The notes below the pieces were generated by a model. That model searched no databases, was not told where the DNA came from, and saw nothing but the letters and a program-made list of their open reading frames with translations. Below, one piece after another: positions 1 to 8,055 of a stretch of 64,000 nucleotides of DNA. Numbering within the stretch: position 1 is the first letter of the stretch; each line of letters starts with the position of its first letter. The stretch comes from Fibrobacterales bacterium Fibro_02 (GTDB lineage: Bacteria > Fibrobacterota > Fibrobacteria > Fibrobacterales > Fibrobacteraceae). The position numbers were made by a program, and so were the translations under genes. The stretch spans positions 1 through 64,000 of the forward strand of contig LVAE01000028.1 of assembly GCA_001603905.1 (NCBI GenBank). Direction: 5' to 3'.

Positions 1-468
1 GAGCTCGCCATCAATTACCAAGCAAAAAACAATAACAGATTCACAGACGCCTATAATATGTGCGGAGCCCTTACAGGTGGTGGTTTTTGGACTGACGCTT
101 TCAAAGATGCCGGTTTCGGCGCCGTTGCCGACATTCTTTACGCTAGAGACCATAAAAATGGCAACAAAATAGAAAGTGGAGAAAGTTATGTCGCCTACCC
201 AGTAAAAATCAACGGCTCTGACTGGTGGAGAACACACCCACGTCAGCCTCTTTTTATCAGTAAAGCTCTAAACGGAGCCTCAAGCACCGCTATAACCGGA
301 GCTGGCGGGCAAAACAGATATAAATTTAGAGCCAAGTGGACTAAAGGAAACCCCCAAAGCCATTCCCTTGAAATTGTCGTCCAGAGTATGCAAGGCTACG
401 ATAAAGATAAGCCGTTCACAACACGTCAAGGCACCTGTTTTTCCACTGAAGCATCCCTCTGCAGATAG
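1..468 (+). CDS. 3' end of unrecognised gene (partial)
   Basis: The reading frame is open from the first base of the window, so the true start lies upstream; the first internal ATG is at 58. The visible part is about 155 residues, rich in Asn, Lys and aromatic residues, with cysteines near residue 21 and two close to the C-terminus (GTCF and SLCR). No transmembrane segment is visible in this part. The style (Gly/Asn-rich, scattered Cys, Trp pairs) fits an exported or pilin-like protein, but I do not recognise a family and assign no function. Codon use is more A/T-rich than in the biotin genes that follow. It ends 36 bp before the convergent bioD gene, and no clear terminator is visible in that gap. 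Confidence 0.6.
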   Translation, partial: ELAINYQAKNNNRFTDAYNMCGALTGGGFWTDAFKDAGFGAVADILYARDHKNGNKIESGESYVAYPVKINGSDWWRTHPRQPLFISKALNGASSTAITGAGGQNRYKFRAKWTKGNPQSHSLEIVVQSMQGYDKDKPFTTRQGTCFSTEASLCR

Positions 469-504
469 AACAACCTAACTTGGTTATCCACACTATATCA
501 AGCT

Positions 505-1242
505 TTAGAACGGCGGCACACCTAAATCGAGGTCGCCGTCTTTTACTTTTGCCAGGATTTCGAGGCCCGTCAGGTCTTGCATCATGCGGATGTTATCGTC
601 TTCCATTTCCAGGTTGCCGCTAGAGCCGTAGCGGTTTACGATGAGCCCGCGGATGTCTAGGCAGCGGCTACGGGCATATTCTACCGTGAGCACGCAGGCG
701 TTAATGGAGCCGAGCGCCGCCGTCGTCACTACGAGAATCGGGAGGTTCACGGTCTTGATAATGTCTTCGAGGAAAATCTTTTGAGATTTGTCGCCAGAAG
801 AAACTGCGCCGACATCATAGCGGATGGGGCAAATGATTCCCCCGCTACCTTCGGCGAAAATGAATTTGTGTCGTTTAGTTGCTGCTTCGAAATCGGCCTG
901 GACTTTCGCCAATTCCACGGGATTTCCCTCTTTGCGGGCAGCGAGATGCGGAGAGACCGCTTCTTTATAGACATAGCTCACGAGCTGTTCCTGCGTATCG
1001 GGAAGATTCGCAATGCGTTTCACGTAATCGGCGTCACCGGCGACCCATTTGCCGTCGCGGAATTCAGCGCCACTGAGGGCGGCCTTGTAGTAGCCCGCAT
1101 CGATACCAGAATCACGCCACTTTTTAACGAGAAGGGCGGTCACAAAAGTTTTACCGACATCGGTCCCTGTTGCTGTAACGAAATATCCCTTGGATTTAGA
1201 CGAAAGACGAGAGACGAGAGACGAGAGATTTTTGAGGGTCAT
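505..1242 (-). CDS. bioD: dethiobiotin synthase BioD
   Basis: ATP-dependent dethiobiotin synthetase: carboxylates and closes 7,8-diaminopelargonic acid to dethiobiotin, the penultimate biotin step. Near the N-terminus, after Tyr-Phe-Val-Thr, lies the P-loop GTDVGKT characteristic of BioD; the later EGSGGI segment is the family's second nucleotide/substrate loop. The ATG at 1242 is taken as start. An in-frame TTG at 1254 overlaps the bioF stop (TTGA) and is possible, giving 249 residues. Either way there is a 15-20 residue Ser/Leu-rich extension ahead of the catalytic fold, encoded by a 7-bp tandem repeat; E. coli BioD starts almost directly at the YFVT strand. It is translationally coupled to bioF and is the last gene of bioW-bioF-bioD. 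Confidence 0.93.
   Translation of the reverse strand: MTLKNLSSLVSRLSSKSKGYFVTATGTDVGKTFVTALLVKKWRDSGIDAGYYKAALSGAEFRDGKWVAGDADYVKRIANLPDTQEQLVSYVYKEAVSPHLAARKEGNPVELAKVQADFEAATKRHKFIFAEGSGGIICPIRYDVGAVSSGDKSQKIFLEDIIKTVNLPILVVTTAALGSINACVLTVEYARSRCLDIRGLIVNRYGSSGNLEMEDDNIRMMQDLTGLEILAKVKDGDLDLGVPPF
1199..1228 (-). repeat. 7-bp tandem repeat in bioD 5' coding region
   Basis: On the minus strand the unit CTCTCGT occurs three times in tandem, followed by a fourth unit with one change (CTTTCGT). It encodes Leu-Ser-Ser-Leu-Val-Ser-Arg-Leu-Ser-Ser within the N-terminal extension of BioD. As 7 is not a multiple of 3, gain or loss of one unit would shift the bioD frame, and no in-frame start codon is visible between the repeat and the P-loop. 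Confidence 0.85.
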
Positions 1243-1250
1243 ATTTTTAA

Positions 1251-2465
1251 TCAAAGCTTTTTTATGATTTGAGCGATGGTTGTTGCTGCGATCTGGAGTT
1301 GTTCTCGCGTATGTGTTGCCATCAGGCTTGCGCGCAAGCGGGCCTGTCCCTTGGCGACCGTCGGATAGCGAATCGCAGGAATCAGGATTCCCTGTTCCTG
1401 AAGTTTCGCAGAAATCTGCATCGCCTTCGCTTCGTCACCGATGACAATCGGCACAATCGCAGAAGGAGAAAGTTCAACGTTCACGCCCTCGCGTTGCAAG
1501 GCATCGCAGAAAAATTTCACATTATTGCGCAGATTTTGTACGCGTTCAGGATGCGTATCGATGTAGCGCAAGTTATTGCAGGCTGCCGCGGCAACGGCAG
1601 GAGCCATCGCCGTCGTAAAGATAAAGCTGCGAGATTTATTCTTTAAAAATTCAGTCAACTGCTTCGGGCCCGCCACGAAGCCGCCTTCGGCGGCGACGGC
1701 TTTGCTCAATGTCCCGACGGTTACATCGGCGTGAGCACAGCCGTAGTGTTCGGCAAGTCCGCGCCCGGTCTTGCCGAGCACGCCCGTGGCGTGTGCTTCA
1801 TCGATCATCAAAAGGCAATCATTTTCTTTCGCGATGCGCAAGAGTTCCGGCAAATTCGCGAGGTCGCCGTCCATACTGAAAACAGCATCAGTCACGATGA
1901 GCTTACGAGGAACCGGCGCTGTAGGCACATACGCACGTCCCTTTTCCGCTTCTTGAATCACCCGCTGCAAATCTGCCATATCATTATGCTTATACACAAA
2001 GCACTTGGCGCGGGAAAGGCGAATACCATCAATAATGCTGGCGTGGTTCAGTTCATCGCTAAAGATAAAGTCGTTCTTGCCGCACAATGCCGAAATCGTG
2101 CCGACATTCGCCATGTAGCCCGTATTGAACGTAATAGCCGATTCTTCGCCCTTGAATTTGGCGATAAATTCTTCCAATTCCTGATGCGGAGTCTTGTTGC
2201 CCGTCGTAAGCCGAGCGCCACCGCTACCAGTCCCCCAATCAAGAACCGCTTGAGCCATCGCTTGCTTGAGTTCATCAACGTTCGCCAAGTCGAGATAAGA
2301 ATTGGAAGCAAGTAAAATCTGCTCCTGCGAAGTGCCGTCGGGCATGCGGATTTTCACACGCGACGATTCAGGCGTTTCCATCAAGCGCATCGAGCGGTAA
2401 GTGTTGTTCGCCCGTGCCGACTCTAATGCATCTTTCGTAAATAAGTCTAAAATTTTCTCTTTCAT
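1251..2465 (-). CDS. bioF: 8-amino-7-oxononanoate synthase BioF
   Basis: PLP enzyme of the alpha-oxoamine synthase family. It condenses pimeloyl-CoA with L-alanine to give 8-amino-7-oxononanoate, the first committed step of biotin ring assembly. Visible family features are the SNSYLDLA strand near the N-terminus, GTGSGGARLTTG, the HASIIDG segment, the PLP-stacking VTDAVFSMDGD, IDEAHATGVLG, and the PLP-lysine motif TLSKA followed by GGFVAG. Its 404 residues are normal for the family. The ATG at 2465 follows the repeat-laden bioW-bioF junction. The stop overlaps the bioD start region. The upstream bioW product supplies the pimeloyl-CoA substrate. Confidence 0.95.
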   Translation of the reverse strand: MKEKILDLFTKDALESARANNTYRSMRLMETPESSRVKIRMPDGTSQEQILLASNSYLDLANVDELKQAMAQAVLDWGTGSGGARLTTGNKTPHQELEEFIAKFKGEESAITFNTGYMANVGTISALCGKNDFIFSDELNHASIIDGIRLSRAKCFVYKHNDMADLQRVIQEAEKGRAYVPTAPVPRKLIVTDAVFSMDGDLANLPELLRIAKENDCLLMIDEAHATGVLGKTGRGLAEHYGCAHADVTVGTLSKAVAAEGGFVAGPKQLTEFLKNKSRSFIFTTAMAPAVAAAACNNLRYIDTHPERVQNLRNNVKFFCDALQREGVNVELSPSAIVPIVIGDEAKAMQISAKLQEQGILIPAIRYPTVAKGQARLRASLMATHTREQLQIAATTIAQIIKKL

Positions 2466-2477
2466 GCTAATTTTCTC

Positions 2478-2513
2478 TGGATCCCGTTCGAAGCTTCGCT
2501 TCTCCAGGATGAC
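2478..2513. repeat. dispersed palindromic repeat, copy in bioW-bioF gap
   Basis: The sequence has the form TGGATCC...TTCGAAGCTTCGCTTCTCCAGGATGAC, an imperfect palindrome of the type that often lies between genes in many bacteria (GGATCC at one end, AGGATGAC at the other). A second copy in the same orientation is at 2585-2620, and a degraded relative lies downstream of guaB. It occupies the leader of bioF. Confidence 0.7.
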
Positions 2514-2575
2514 TTGTTACGAAGCACTCAACCATTTTCCTTCGGTTCTCCACTCAGGATGGCAATCTAGCCTTT

Positions 2576-3496
2576 CTATTTCTCATTGGATCCTATCGTT
2601 TCTACGGTCGCTCCAGGATGACTTGCGGAGACATCCACTAGCACTTTTTTCTTCTGCAAGTACTCGATGCATTCTTCGGCAGAAGCCTTGCGCGAATCAA
2701 ACAAGAAAATGCGGCCTCCGTTCTCGTCACCCATTTCCTTCATCTTCATGATACGCACATAGCCGAGTTCCTTGCTCGCGACATAGCCCGTCACATAATT
2801 CGGGTCATCACTCACGCAAAACTCAGCCACCATTCCAGGAGCATTCGCCACCTTGGTCGCAAGCACAATCGCTTCGTTAAAATGATTCTTGCAACCATCG
2901 ACTTCGCTCGAATGCAAAGCATCCATATATGTCGCACGCACACCGCGTTCGTGGTCAGGTTCCAGGCGTTCGCCCGTCGCAATGTCGTAAAGCATCGCCC
3001 CACGCATCGGGAAAGTCGCCCGCAAGAGTTCAGGGAGTTTTTGAGCAAAGTCTTTAATGAGGTCTTCGCGAGTGTCATTGCGCAAAGCGCATGACTGTTT
3101 CGCCTCAGTAATAGAAATGCAAGCATTTCTGCTACTTTCGGCTTCGACGTCATTGCGAGCACCGCGAAGCAATCTCTCGTCACATTCTGCAACAGCTTTA
3201 CTAACCAAGCCAAAAGCCTTGTCCAGTCCTTCCTGCCACGTATCTACATCAATTCGTGTCACAGGCAAGGCCTTCAAAATCTGGATATCGCTTTCATGAA
3301 CCTTCTCGATTTTCACGTTAATAAAATCCGGGTCGCCCTTGGAATGGTTCATGGCGCGGCGCACCATCGCCGTACACACCGCCTCGACGGAGTCCCGCCC
3401 CACGATGCGTTCTGCACCGGAAATATGCTGTTCGTGTTTCTGTTCGCCCTCGCCCACTTGCTGCGATGCACGCATTTTTAAACTGTAGTAATCCAT
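2576..3496 (-). CDS. bioW: 6-carboxyhexanoate--CoA ligase BioW
   Basis: Pimeloyl-CoA synthetase: activates free pimelate with ATP and CoA, feeding BioF. Family motifs are YSLKMRAS at the N-terminus, HISGAERIV, MNHSKGDPDF, and MRGAMLYDIATG followed by RLEPDHERGVRAT. The ATG at 3496 gives MDYYSLKMRAS, matching the usual BioW N-terminus; the ATG at 3508 is an alternative, and the frame stays open to 3607 but would overlap the divergent cyclase gene. At about 306 residues it is roughly 50 longer than typical BioW. The excess is explained by a repeat-derived block before the FPMRG motif (about residues 100-142) and a repeat-derived tail of about 15 residues after the natural VLVDV end. Catalytic motifs are intact, so the enzyme is probably functional. 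Confidence 0.9.
   Translation of the reverse strand: MDYYSLKMRASQQVGEGEQKHEQHISGAERIVGRDSVEAVCTAMVRRAMNHSKGDPDFINVKIEKVHESDIQILKALPVTRIDVDTWQEGLDKAFGLVSKAVAECDERLLRGARNDVEAESSRNACISITEAKQSCALRNDTREDLIKDFAQKLPELLRATFPMRGAMLYDIATGERLEPDHERGVRATYMDALHSSEVDGCKNHFNEAIVLATKVANAPGMVAEFCVSDDPNYVTGYVASKELGYVRIMKMKEMGDENGGRIFLFDSRKASAEECIEYLQKKKVLVDVSASHPGATVETIGSNEK
2585..2620. repeat. dispersed palindromic repeat forming the bioW 3' end
   Basis: Same repeat type as at 2478-2513 (GGATCC ... CCAGGATGAC). Here it lies inside the bioW reading frame, and its reverse complement encodes the last residues of BioW (SHPGATVETIGSNEK). Insertion next to the original stop codon has replaced the gene's 3' end. 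Confidence 0.7.
3071..3202. repeat. composite palindromic repeat inserted in frame in bioW
   Basis: Two GTCATTGCG-type palindromes flank a perfect 8-bp-arm hairpin. The left element (about 3074-3096) reads GTCATTGCGC-AA-AGCGCATGAC. The hairpin (about 3113-3130) is AGAAATGC-AA-GCATTTCT. The right element (about 3148-3180) contains ATTGCG...GCAAT around AGCACC. All of it is read through by bioW without a stop. It encodes a low-complexity, charged segment absent from BioW of other bacteria as I recall it. Confidence 0.75.
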
Positions 3497-3599
3497 AAAA
3501 GCCTGCATTTGTGCGCCCAAATTTAGAAAAAGGTCTTCTTTTTTTTCATTGAAATAAATATATTTTTTCAGGTATAGGGAATATTTTTTGGTAAATGCT

Positions 3600-4913
3600 A
3601 TGGACAATTACAAAAAATTTATTGCAGACTATCCTGTGGACTCCGCGGAATTTTTCACAGCTATAACTTACGCCGCAACTGAGCTGTACATTTCGATGCA
3701 TGTACTTGATCTTGAGGACAAGACCGTGTTCCCTATCAAGAGCAACGAATTCATCGATAAGTTCATGAAATGCGGAAGCTCCCTACAAGAAAGTCTTACC
3801 AATATCATGGTAAACCTAGCATGTCCAGAAAGTGTTGAAACCATCAAGAATTTTACGACTCTTTCAACATTGCCGGAACGCATGAAAAATGCGAACGTCA
3901 TTTCAGAAATTTTTCATGGAAAAATTCACGGTTGGAGCAAGGCGATATTTGTACGCATAGGCGATGACAAAAAACTACGCCGAGTTCTGTACCTTGTCGA
4001 AAACGTGAATGCGCAAATGACAAAGTTGGAACAAGAGAAAGTACTCTTGGAGCAAAATCGCAAACAACAAAGCATGATCAATGCGCTAATGAACGGATAC
4101 ACCTCCGTTGTCGGAGTCGATTTTGTAACTGAAAAAGTGGAATATCTTCGCGCAAGCAGTCGAATCAAAAGCGCACTAAGCCTCATAAAAGAACAACCTA
4201 CATTCAAGGCTCTTGTTGAACAACTCATCAATATGTCCGTTCTCGAAGAGGATCGGGCTAGCGTTCGAGAAGTGACAGACGAGTCCTATATCAAAGAATA
4301 CCTGCCAGTCGGCAATAGTTTGTCAAAAATATTTCACAACGAACTCGGCCAGTATGTCGAAATGAAGGTTGTTCGAACTGGTGAAGAAACAACTTTATTC
4401 GGTTTTGCCGACAAGCATAACGAAATCACGGAAATAAACGACAAAATCTACAGGGATTCATTGACACAAGTAATGAATCGCAAGTATTTTGACGACAAAC
4501 TATCATCATGCAACAGCCAAGCCGTTGTAATGGCCGACATTGACTTTTTCAAAGACGTTAATGACAATTTCGGTCACCAGTGTGGAGATGCCGCACTTAC
4601 TGCGGTAGCATCGATATTGAATTCATCTGTTCGTAATCTGGACCGCATAGTACGTTATGGAGGCGACGAGTTCTTAATTTCGTTCAAGGGGATCAGTCAT
4701 GAAGTGCTAAAAATCAGACTGGAACAGATGCGTGCCAAGGCAGAGAAAATCAAACTGCAAGATTACCCAAATGTAAAGTTAACGATGAGCTTTGGCGGAA
4801 CATTCGGAGATGGAGTCGTTTCAGACATGCTCTCTTTTGCCGACAAGGCGCTCTACGTGTCCAAGAAAAAACGGAACTGTGTTACCATAGTCCCGTTTGA
4901 AGAAAAAATTTAA
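3600..4913 (+). CDS. diguanylate cyclase with N-terminal sensor region
   Basis: Makes cyclic di-GMP from two GTP. The C-terminal third is a complete GGDEF domain: VVMADIDFFKDVND metal-binding strand, FGHQCGD, then RYGGDEF at about residue 352. An RNLD sequence lies exactly five residues before GGDEF, an intact inhibitory I-site, so product feedback is expected. The N-terminal ~290 residues have no transmembrane segment and no family I can name; a helical stretch around residues 135-160 (VNAQMTKLEQEKVLLEQNRKQQ) looks like a coiled-coil linker. ATG 3600 is preferred, with an AGGTATAGGGA stretch upstream; TTG 3588 is the alternative. The gene is divergent from bioW and convergent with bioA, separating bioA from the other biotin genes. 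Confidence 0.9.
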   Translation: MDNYKKFIADYPVDSAEFFTAITYAATELYISMHVLDLEDKTVFPIKSNEFIDKFMKCGSSLQESLTNIMVNLACPESVETIKNFTTLSTLPERMKNANVISEIFHGKIHGWSKAIFVRIGDDKKLRRVLYLVENVNAQMTKLEQEKVLLEQNRKQQSMINALMNGYTSVVGVDFVTEKVEYLRASSRIKSALSLIKEQPTFKALVEQLINMSVLEEDRASVREVTDESYIKEYLPVGNSLSKIFHNELGQYVEMKVVRTGEETTLFGFADKHNEITEINDKIYRDSLTQVMNRKYFDDKLSSCNSQAVVMADIDFFKDVNDNFGHQCGDAALTAVASILNSSVRNLDRIVRYGGDEFLISFKGISHEVLKIRLEQMRAKAEKIKLQDYPNVKLTMSFGGTFGDGVVSDMLSFADKALYVSKKKRNCVTIVPFEEKI

Positions 4914-4920
4914 GCGGTAT

Positions 4921-6264
4921 TTATTCGTGGAATTCGTCTTCGCCTTCTACGACAGGCGCGGGTTCACATTCACCAATCATCTTGATGGCTTCGCAGATAC
5001 GGTCGATTTCAGAATCGGTCGTAATGAGCGGAGGCATCGTGTAAACGTAATTGCAGAATGGCCTGAGCCACACGCCGGTTTCGCGAATCACGCGCAGAAT
5101 ATCATCTGCAGAAGGTTTAGCCTTCAGTTCCAAAACGCCGATAGCGCCAAGAACACGCACGTCGGCCGCATTTTCAAGCGCACGCAGCGGTTCAAGATTC
5201 TGCTTCAGGCGCTTTTCAATCCGAGCGACACTCGTGGCATAATCGTGACTTTCAAACAACGAAAGCGAAGCAATCCCAGCAGCACAGGCAAGCGGGTTCG
5301 CCATGTAAGTCGGGCCATGCATAAATGCCGGAATCTTGCTATTCGTAATCGTGTCAGCGACCTTCTCGGATGCGACACATGCCGCCATAGTAATGCTTCC
5401 GCCCGTGAGCGCCTTGCCGATGCACATAATGTCCGGCTTTATAAAGTCGGCGCACTTGTTTGCATCGCAATTTTCAGCGGTATGCATCATCGCAAAGCGC
5501 GGTCCCGTGCGGTAAAAGCCAGCGGCAATTTCATCTAGAATCAACAAGATACCGTAACGGTCGCAAAGCTCGCGGAGAGCCTTCAGGTAGCCTGCATTAT
5601 AAAGCCACATGCCGTTTCCGCCCTGGAATACAGGTTCGCAAATTACGGCAGCGATTTCATCCTTACGTTCCTCGACAACACGTTCCATCGAAGCGAAATC
5701 CGACGGATTCCAAGCCTCGTCAAAGCGGCAGTTCGGACGTTCCGCAAAATAATGATGCGGCATGATTCCGCGGAAAAGCGTATGCATTCCATCAGGGTCA
5801 GAAAGCGCCATTGCACCTGCGGTATCGCCGTGGTAGCCGCCCTTCAAGGCTACCAACTTACAGCGCTCCGGATGACCCAGGGAATACTGATATTGTACAG
5901 CCATCTTGGCGGCACATTCCACAGCAATGCTTCCCGAATCGGCAAAGAAAATCTTGTTGAGACCTTCCGGCAAAAAATTCACCAGCTTTTCGCCCAGTTC
6001 AATCGCGGGCTCGTGCGTAAAGCCGCCGAACATCACATGACACATCTTTTCGCTCTGCTTCTGAATCGCCTCGACGATTTCAGGGGCGTTATGCCCATGC
6101 GCCATGCACCACCAACTCGATACCGCATCAATCAGTTTCAGACCATCGGCCGTTTCAATCGTCGTTCCATGAGCGGATTTTGCCAAGAACCTGGCCGGAG
6201 TATTTTTCAGCGCCGCATACGGGTGCCACAAATGCTCGCTATCAAAATCAAGTAGCTTTTTCAT
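4921..6264 (-). CDS. bioA: adenosylmethionine-8-amino-7-oxononanoate aminotransferase BioA
   Basis: Class III PLP aminotransferase that converts 8-amino-7-oxononanoate to 7,8-diaminopelargonic acid, using S-adenosylmethionine as amino donor; this is the step between BioF and BioD. Visible motifs are LWHPYAAL at the N-terminus, SSWWCMAHGHN (family substrate-site Trp/Tyr region), GGYHGDTAGAM, LILDEIAAGFYRTG with the PLP Asp, and the Schiff-base lysine in CIGKALTGG. Its 447 residues are normal. The tail is acidic (EGEDEFHE). The stop lies 7 bp from the convergent cyclase stop. A TATATT element ends about 10 bp before the ATG, so the transcript is predicted to be almost leaderless. Confidence 0.95.
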   Translation of the reverse strand: MKKLLDFDSEHLWHPYAALKNTPARFLAKSAHGTTIETADGLKLIDAVSSWWCMAHGHNAPEIVEAIQKQSEKMCHVMFGGFTHEPAIELGEKLVNFLPEGLNKIFFADSGSIAVECAAKMAVQYQYSLGHPERCKLVALKGGYHGDTAGAMALSDPDGMHTLFRGIMPHHYFAERPNCRFDEAWNPSDFASMERVVEERKDEIAAVICEPVFQGGNGMWLYNAGYLKALRELCDRYGILLILDEIAAGFYRTGPRFAMMHTAENCDANKCADFIKPDIMCIGKALTGGSITMAACVASEKVADTITNSKIPAFMHGPTYMANPLACAAGIASLSLFESHDYATSVARIEKRLKQNLEPLRALENAADVRVLGAIGVLELKAKPSADDILRVIRETGVWLRPFCNYVYTMPPLITTDSEIDRICEAIKMIGECEPAPVVEGEDEFHE

Positions 6265-6270
6265 TTGATG

Positions 6271-6280
6271 CCAAATATAG
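6271..6280 (-). promoter_or_regulatory. predicted -10 element of bioA
   Basis: Minus-strand CTATATTTGG. The hexamer TATATT spans 6279-6274, so transcription should begin near 6267, about three bases before the bioA ATG at 6264. The same element precedes tRNA-Gln, folK, radA and guaB. No good -35 is visible. Confidence 0.55.
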
Positions 6281-6300
6281 AAATGAAACGAACAGGCTAT

Positions 6301-8031
6301 TTACCGTTCCTTCATCTTGAAGGCAAGCATCGTGATGTCGTCAAACTGGGGTGCCTCCCCAGCGTGGTTCTTTACGGCAATGCGGACCTTTCGGCACAGC
6401 AAGCAAACAGAATCATCCTTCGCCTCGTTTAGCACATTCTGCAAACGTTCCAGGCCGAATTCCTCGTCCTTTTCGTTAATCGCTTCAGGAACGCCGTCGG
6501 TATAATTGAAGATGGTATCGCCGGGCTGCAGCTGAACTTCAAAATTTTGATACTTATAACCAGGCATTCCAGCAAGGACAAATCCGCTCCTGATTTTCGC
6601 AATTTCGAAACTACCATCCTTATGCTTGACGAACGGTTTTTCGTGTCCGGCATTTGCATAGACAAGATGCCCCGTCCGAATGTTCAGCACACAGCAAAGA
6701 CATGTGACAAACATATCATGAACGTTATGATCAGCAAGTTCATCATTCGCCTGGTTCAATGCCTCGGCAGGAGAAAGCCCATGCAACAAGTTATGTTTCA
6801 GCACAATTTTAGAAACCATCATGAAGAGAGCTGCAGGAACGCCCTTCCCCGAAACGTCCGCAATCAAAAGGGCGACATGGTCATCATCGATAAAGAAGTT
6901 ATCGTAAAAGTCGCCACCGACTTCAAGCGCCGGGCGCATCACAGCATAATTTTCAAAGCCCTCGATTTCAAGCGGTCTTGAAAGAGACGCCCGCTGGATG
7001 GTCGTCGCGATGGCCAGCTCCGTATGGATTTTTTGTTGCTTTGCAGTGGCTTCCGTCAGTTCCTTCACGTAATCTTCAAGTTCCGTCGCCATATCCTGAT
7101 ACGAGCGCGCCAACTTTCCGATTTCAGACGTAAAGTAGACATACTTCTGGCACTTTTTCAAAATGCCGTGAATGCGAACATCGATATCCGTTTTTTGTCC
7201 AAAGGACTTCGCGATTTCGCTCATGCTCTCGATTGGCCGCGTAACCGTCCGTTCCATATAGTAGAGGAATCCGAGCGAAATCCAGATGCCGATATTGAGC
7301 AAGGTTCCAATGAAAAAGTAAACGTAGCTCCAGAGGTAAAGGTTGTTCTCGCCATATTTAAGGGCTATGCTCGGGTAGCTCGCACACCCAAGAGCAACAG
7401 AAATAACGATACTCGTCGCCAAAAAGAACAGAATGAATTTTTCGTTGAGCGAGAACGAAAAGACAAATTTTGCAGATGGACTCGGTTCCTTATGTAGGCG
7501 CCGCTGGCTAATCAGGGACGCACAGATCAGGTACGGGAAACCGATCACCACCATGGTGATAAACTGGTTGAAGAAAATATTTGCCGAAAGCATCGAAAGA
7601 TACTGTTCGTCATACTTGAGCTTGATGACACTCACGACCATGAACGCCGCAGCAAGAGAGTCCAAGATGACAATCAGCATGTATTGCACATTCTTGTAGA
7701 TCTTGTCCAGCTTGTACTTATTTTCGTCATTGCTCCGAAGCCGGTTCCAAATGACGGCAGGCACATATCCATAAATAATCTGGACAAAAAAGCCCGGTAT
7801 AAAGATAATGGGATCATACCCCGAAATAATGTCAGCCACAAGATTCGCTACGGCGCATCCCAGGACGCCCCAGAATCCAAAAGAAATGCCAAACAGGAGC
7901 GGAAGCGCGGCAACGACTCGTACCTCCGTAGTATCCGAAATCTTGAACAGGTCCCGACACGGGAATCCAAGAACAAAGAAAATCAAACCACAGATAACGG
8001 CAATAAGGAGGTACTTATAAATATTCTTCAT
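6301..8031 (-). CDS. membrane SpoIIE/PP2C-type serine phosphatase with HAMP domain
   Basis: Predicted inner-membrane signalling phosphatase. The N-terminal ~180 residues hold five or so hydrophobic helices rich in Gly/Pro loops, then a further helix pair around residues 195-260. A HAMP-like segment follows (ERTVTRPIESMSEIAKSFG), then a short coiled-coil (ELTEATAKQQKIHTE). The C-terminal ~240 residues are a SpoIIE-type PP2C domain with all metal-ligand motifs: VGGDFYD, IADVSGKGVPAALFMM, YANAGHEKP, FNYTDGVPEA and DDITMLAF. It should dephosphorylate a STAS-type protein; the only STAS protein in the window is at 17707-18006. AAGGAAC is a good ribosome-binding site. The catalytic domain is strikingly similar to that at 14511-15971. 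Confidence 0.9.
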   Translation of the reverse strand: MKNIYKYLLIAVICGLIFFVLGFPCRDLFKISDTTEVRVVAALPLLFGISFGFWGVLGCAVANLVADIISGYDPIIFIPGFFVQIIYGYVPAVIWNRLRSNDENKYKLDKIYKNVQYMLIVILDSLAAAFMVVSVIKLKYDEQYLSMLSANIFFNQFITMVVIGFPYLICASLISQRRLHKEPSPSAKFVFSFSLNEKFILFFLATSIVISVALGCASYPSIALKYGENNLYLWSYVYFFIGTLLNIGIWISLGFLYYMERTVTRPIESMSEIAKSFGQKTDIDVRIHGILKKCQKYVYFTSEIGKLARSYQDMATELEDYVKELTEATAKQQKIHTELAIATTIQRASLSRPLEIEGFENYAVMRPALEVGGDFYDNFFIDDDHVALLIADVSGKGVPAALFMMVSKIVLKHNLLHGLSPAEALNQANDELADHNVHDMFVTCLCCVLNIRTGHLVYANAGHEKPFVKHKDGSFEIAKIRSGFVLAGMPGYKYQNFEVQLQPGDTIFNYTDGVPEAINEKDEEFGLERLQNVLNEAKDDSVCLLCRKVRIAVKNHAGEAPQFDDITMLAFKMKER

Positions 8032-8055
8032 AATGTTCCTTCTTCGCCATCAATT

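Noticed and set aside
3497..3607. Longer BioW start at 3607
   Set aside because: It would overlap the divergent cyclase start and adds residues absent from BioW proteins; ATG 3496 restores the family N-terminus.
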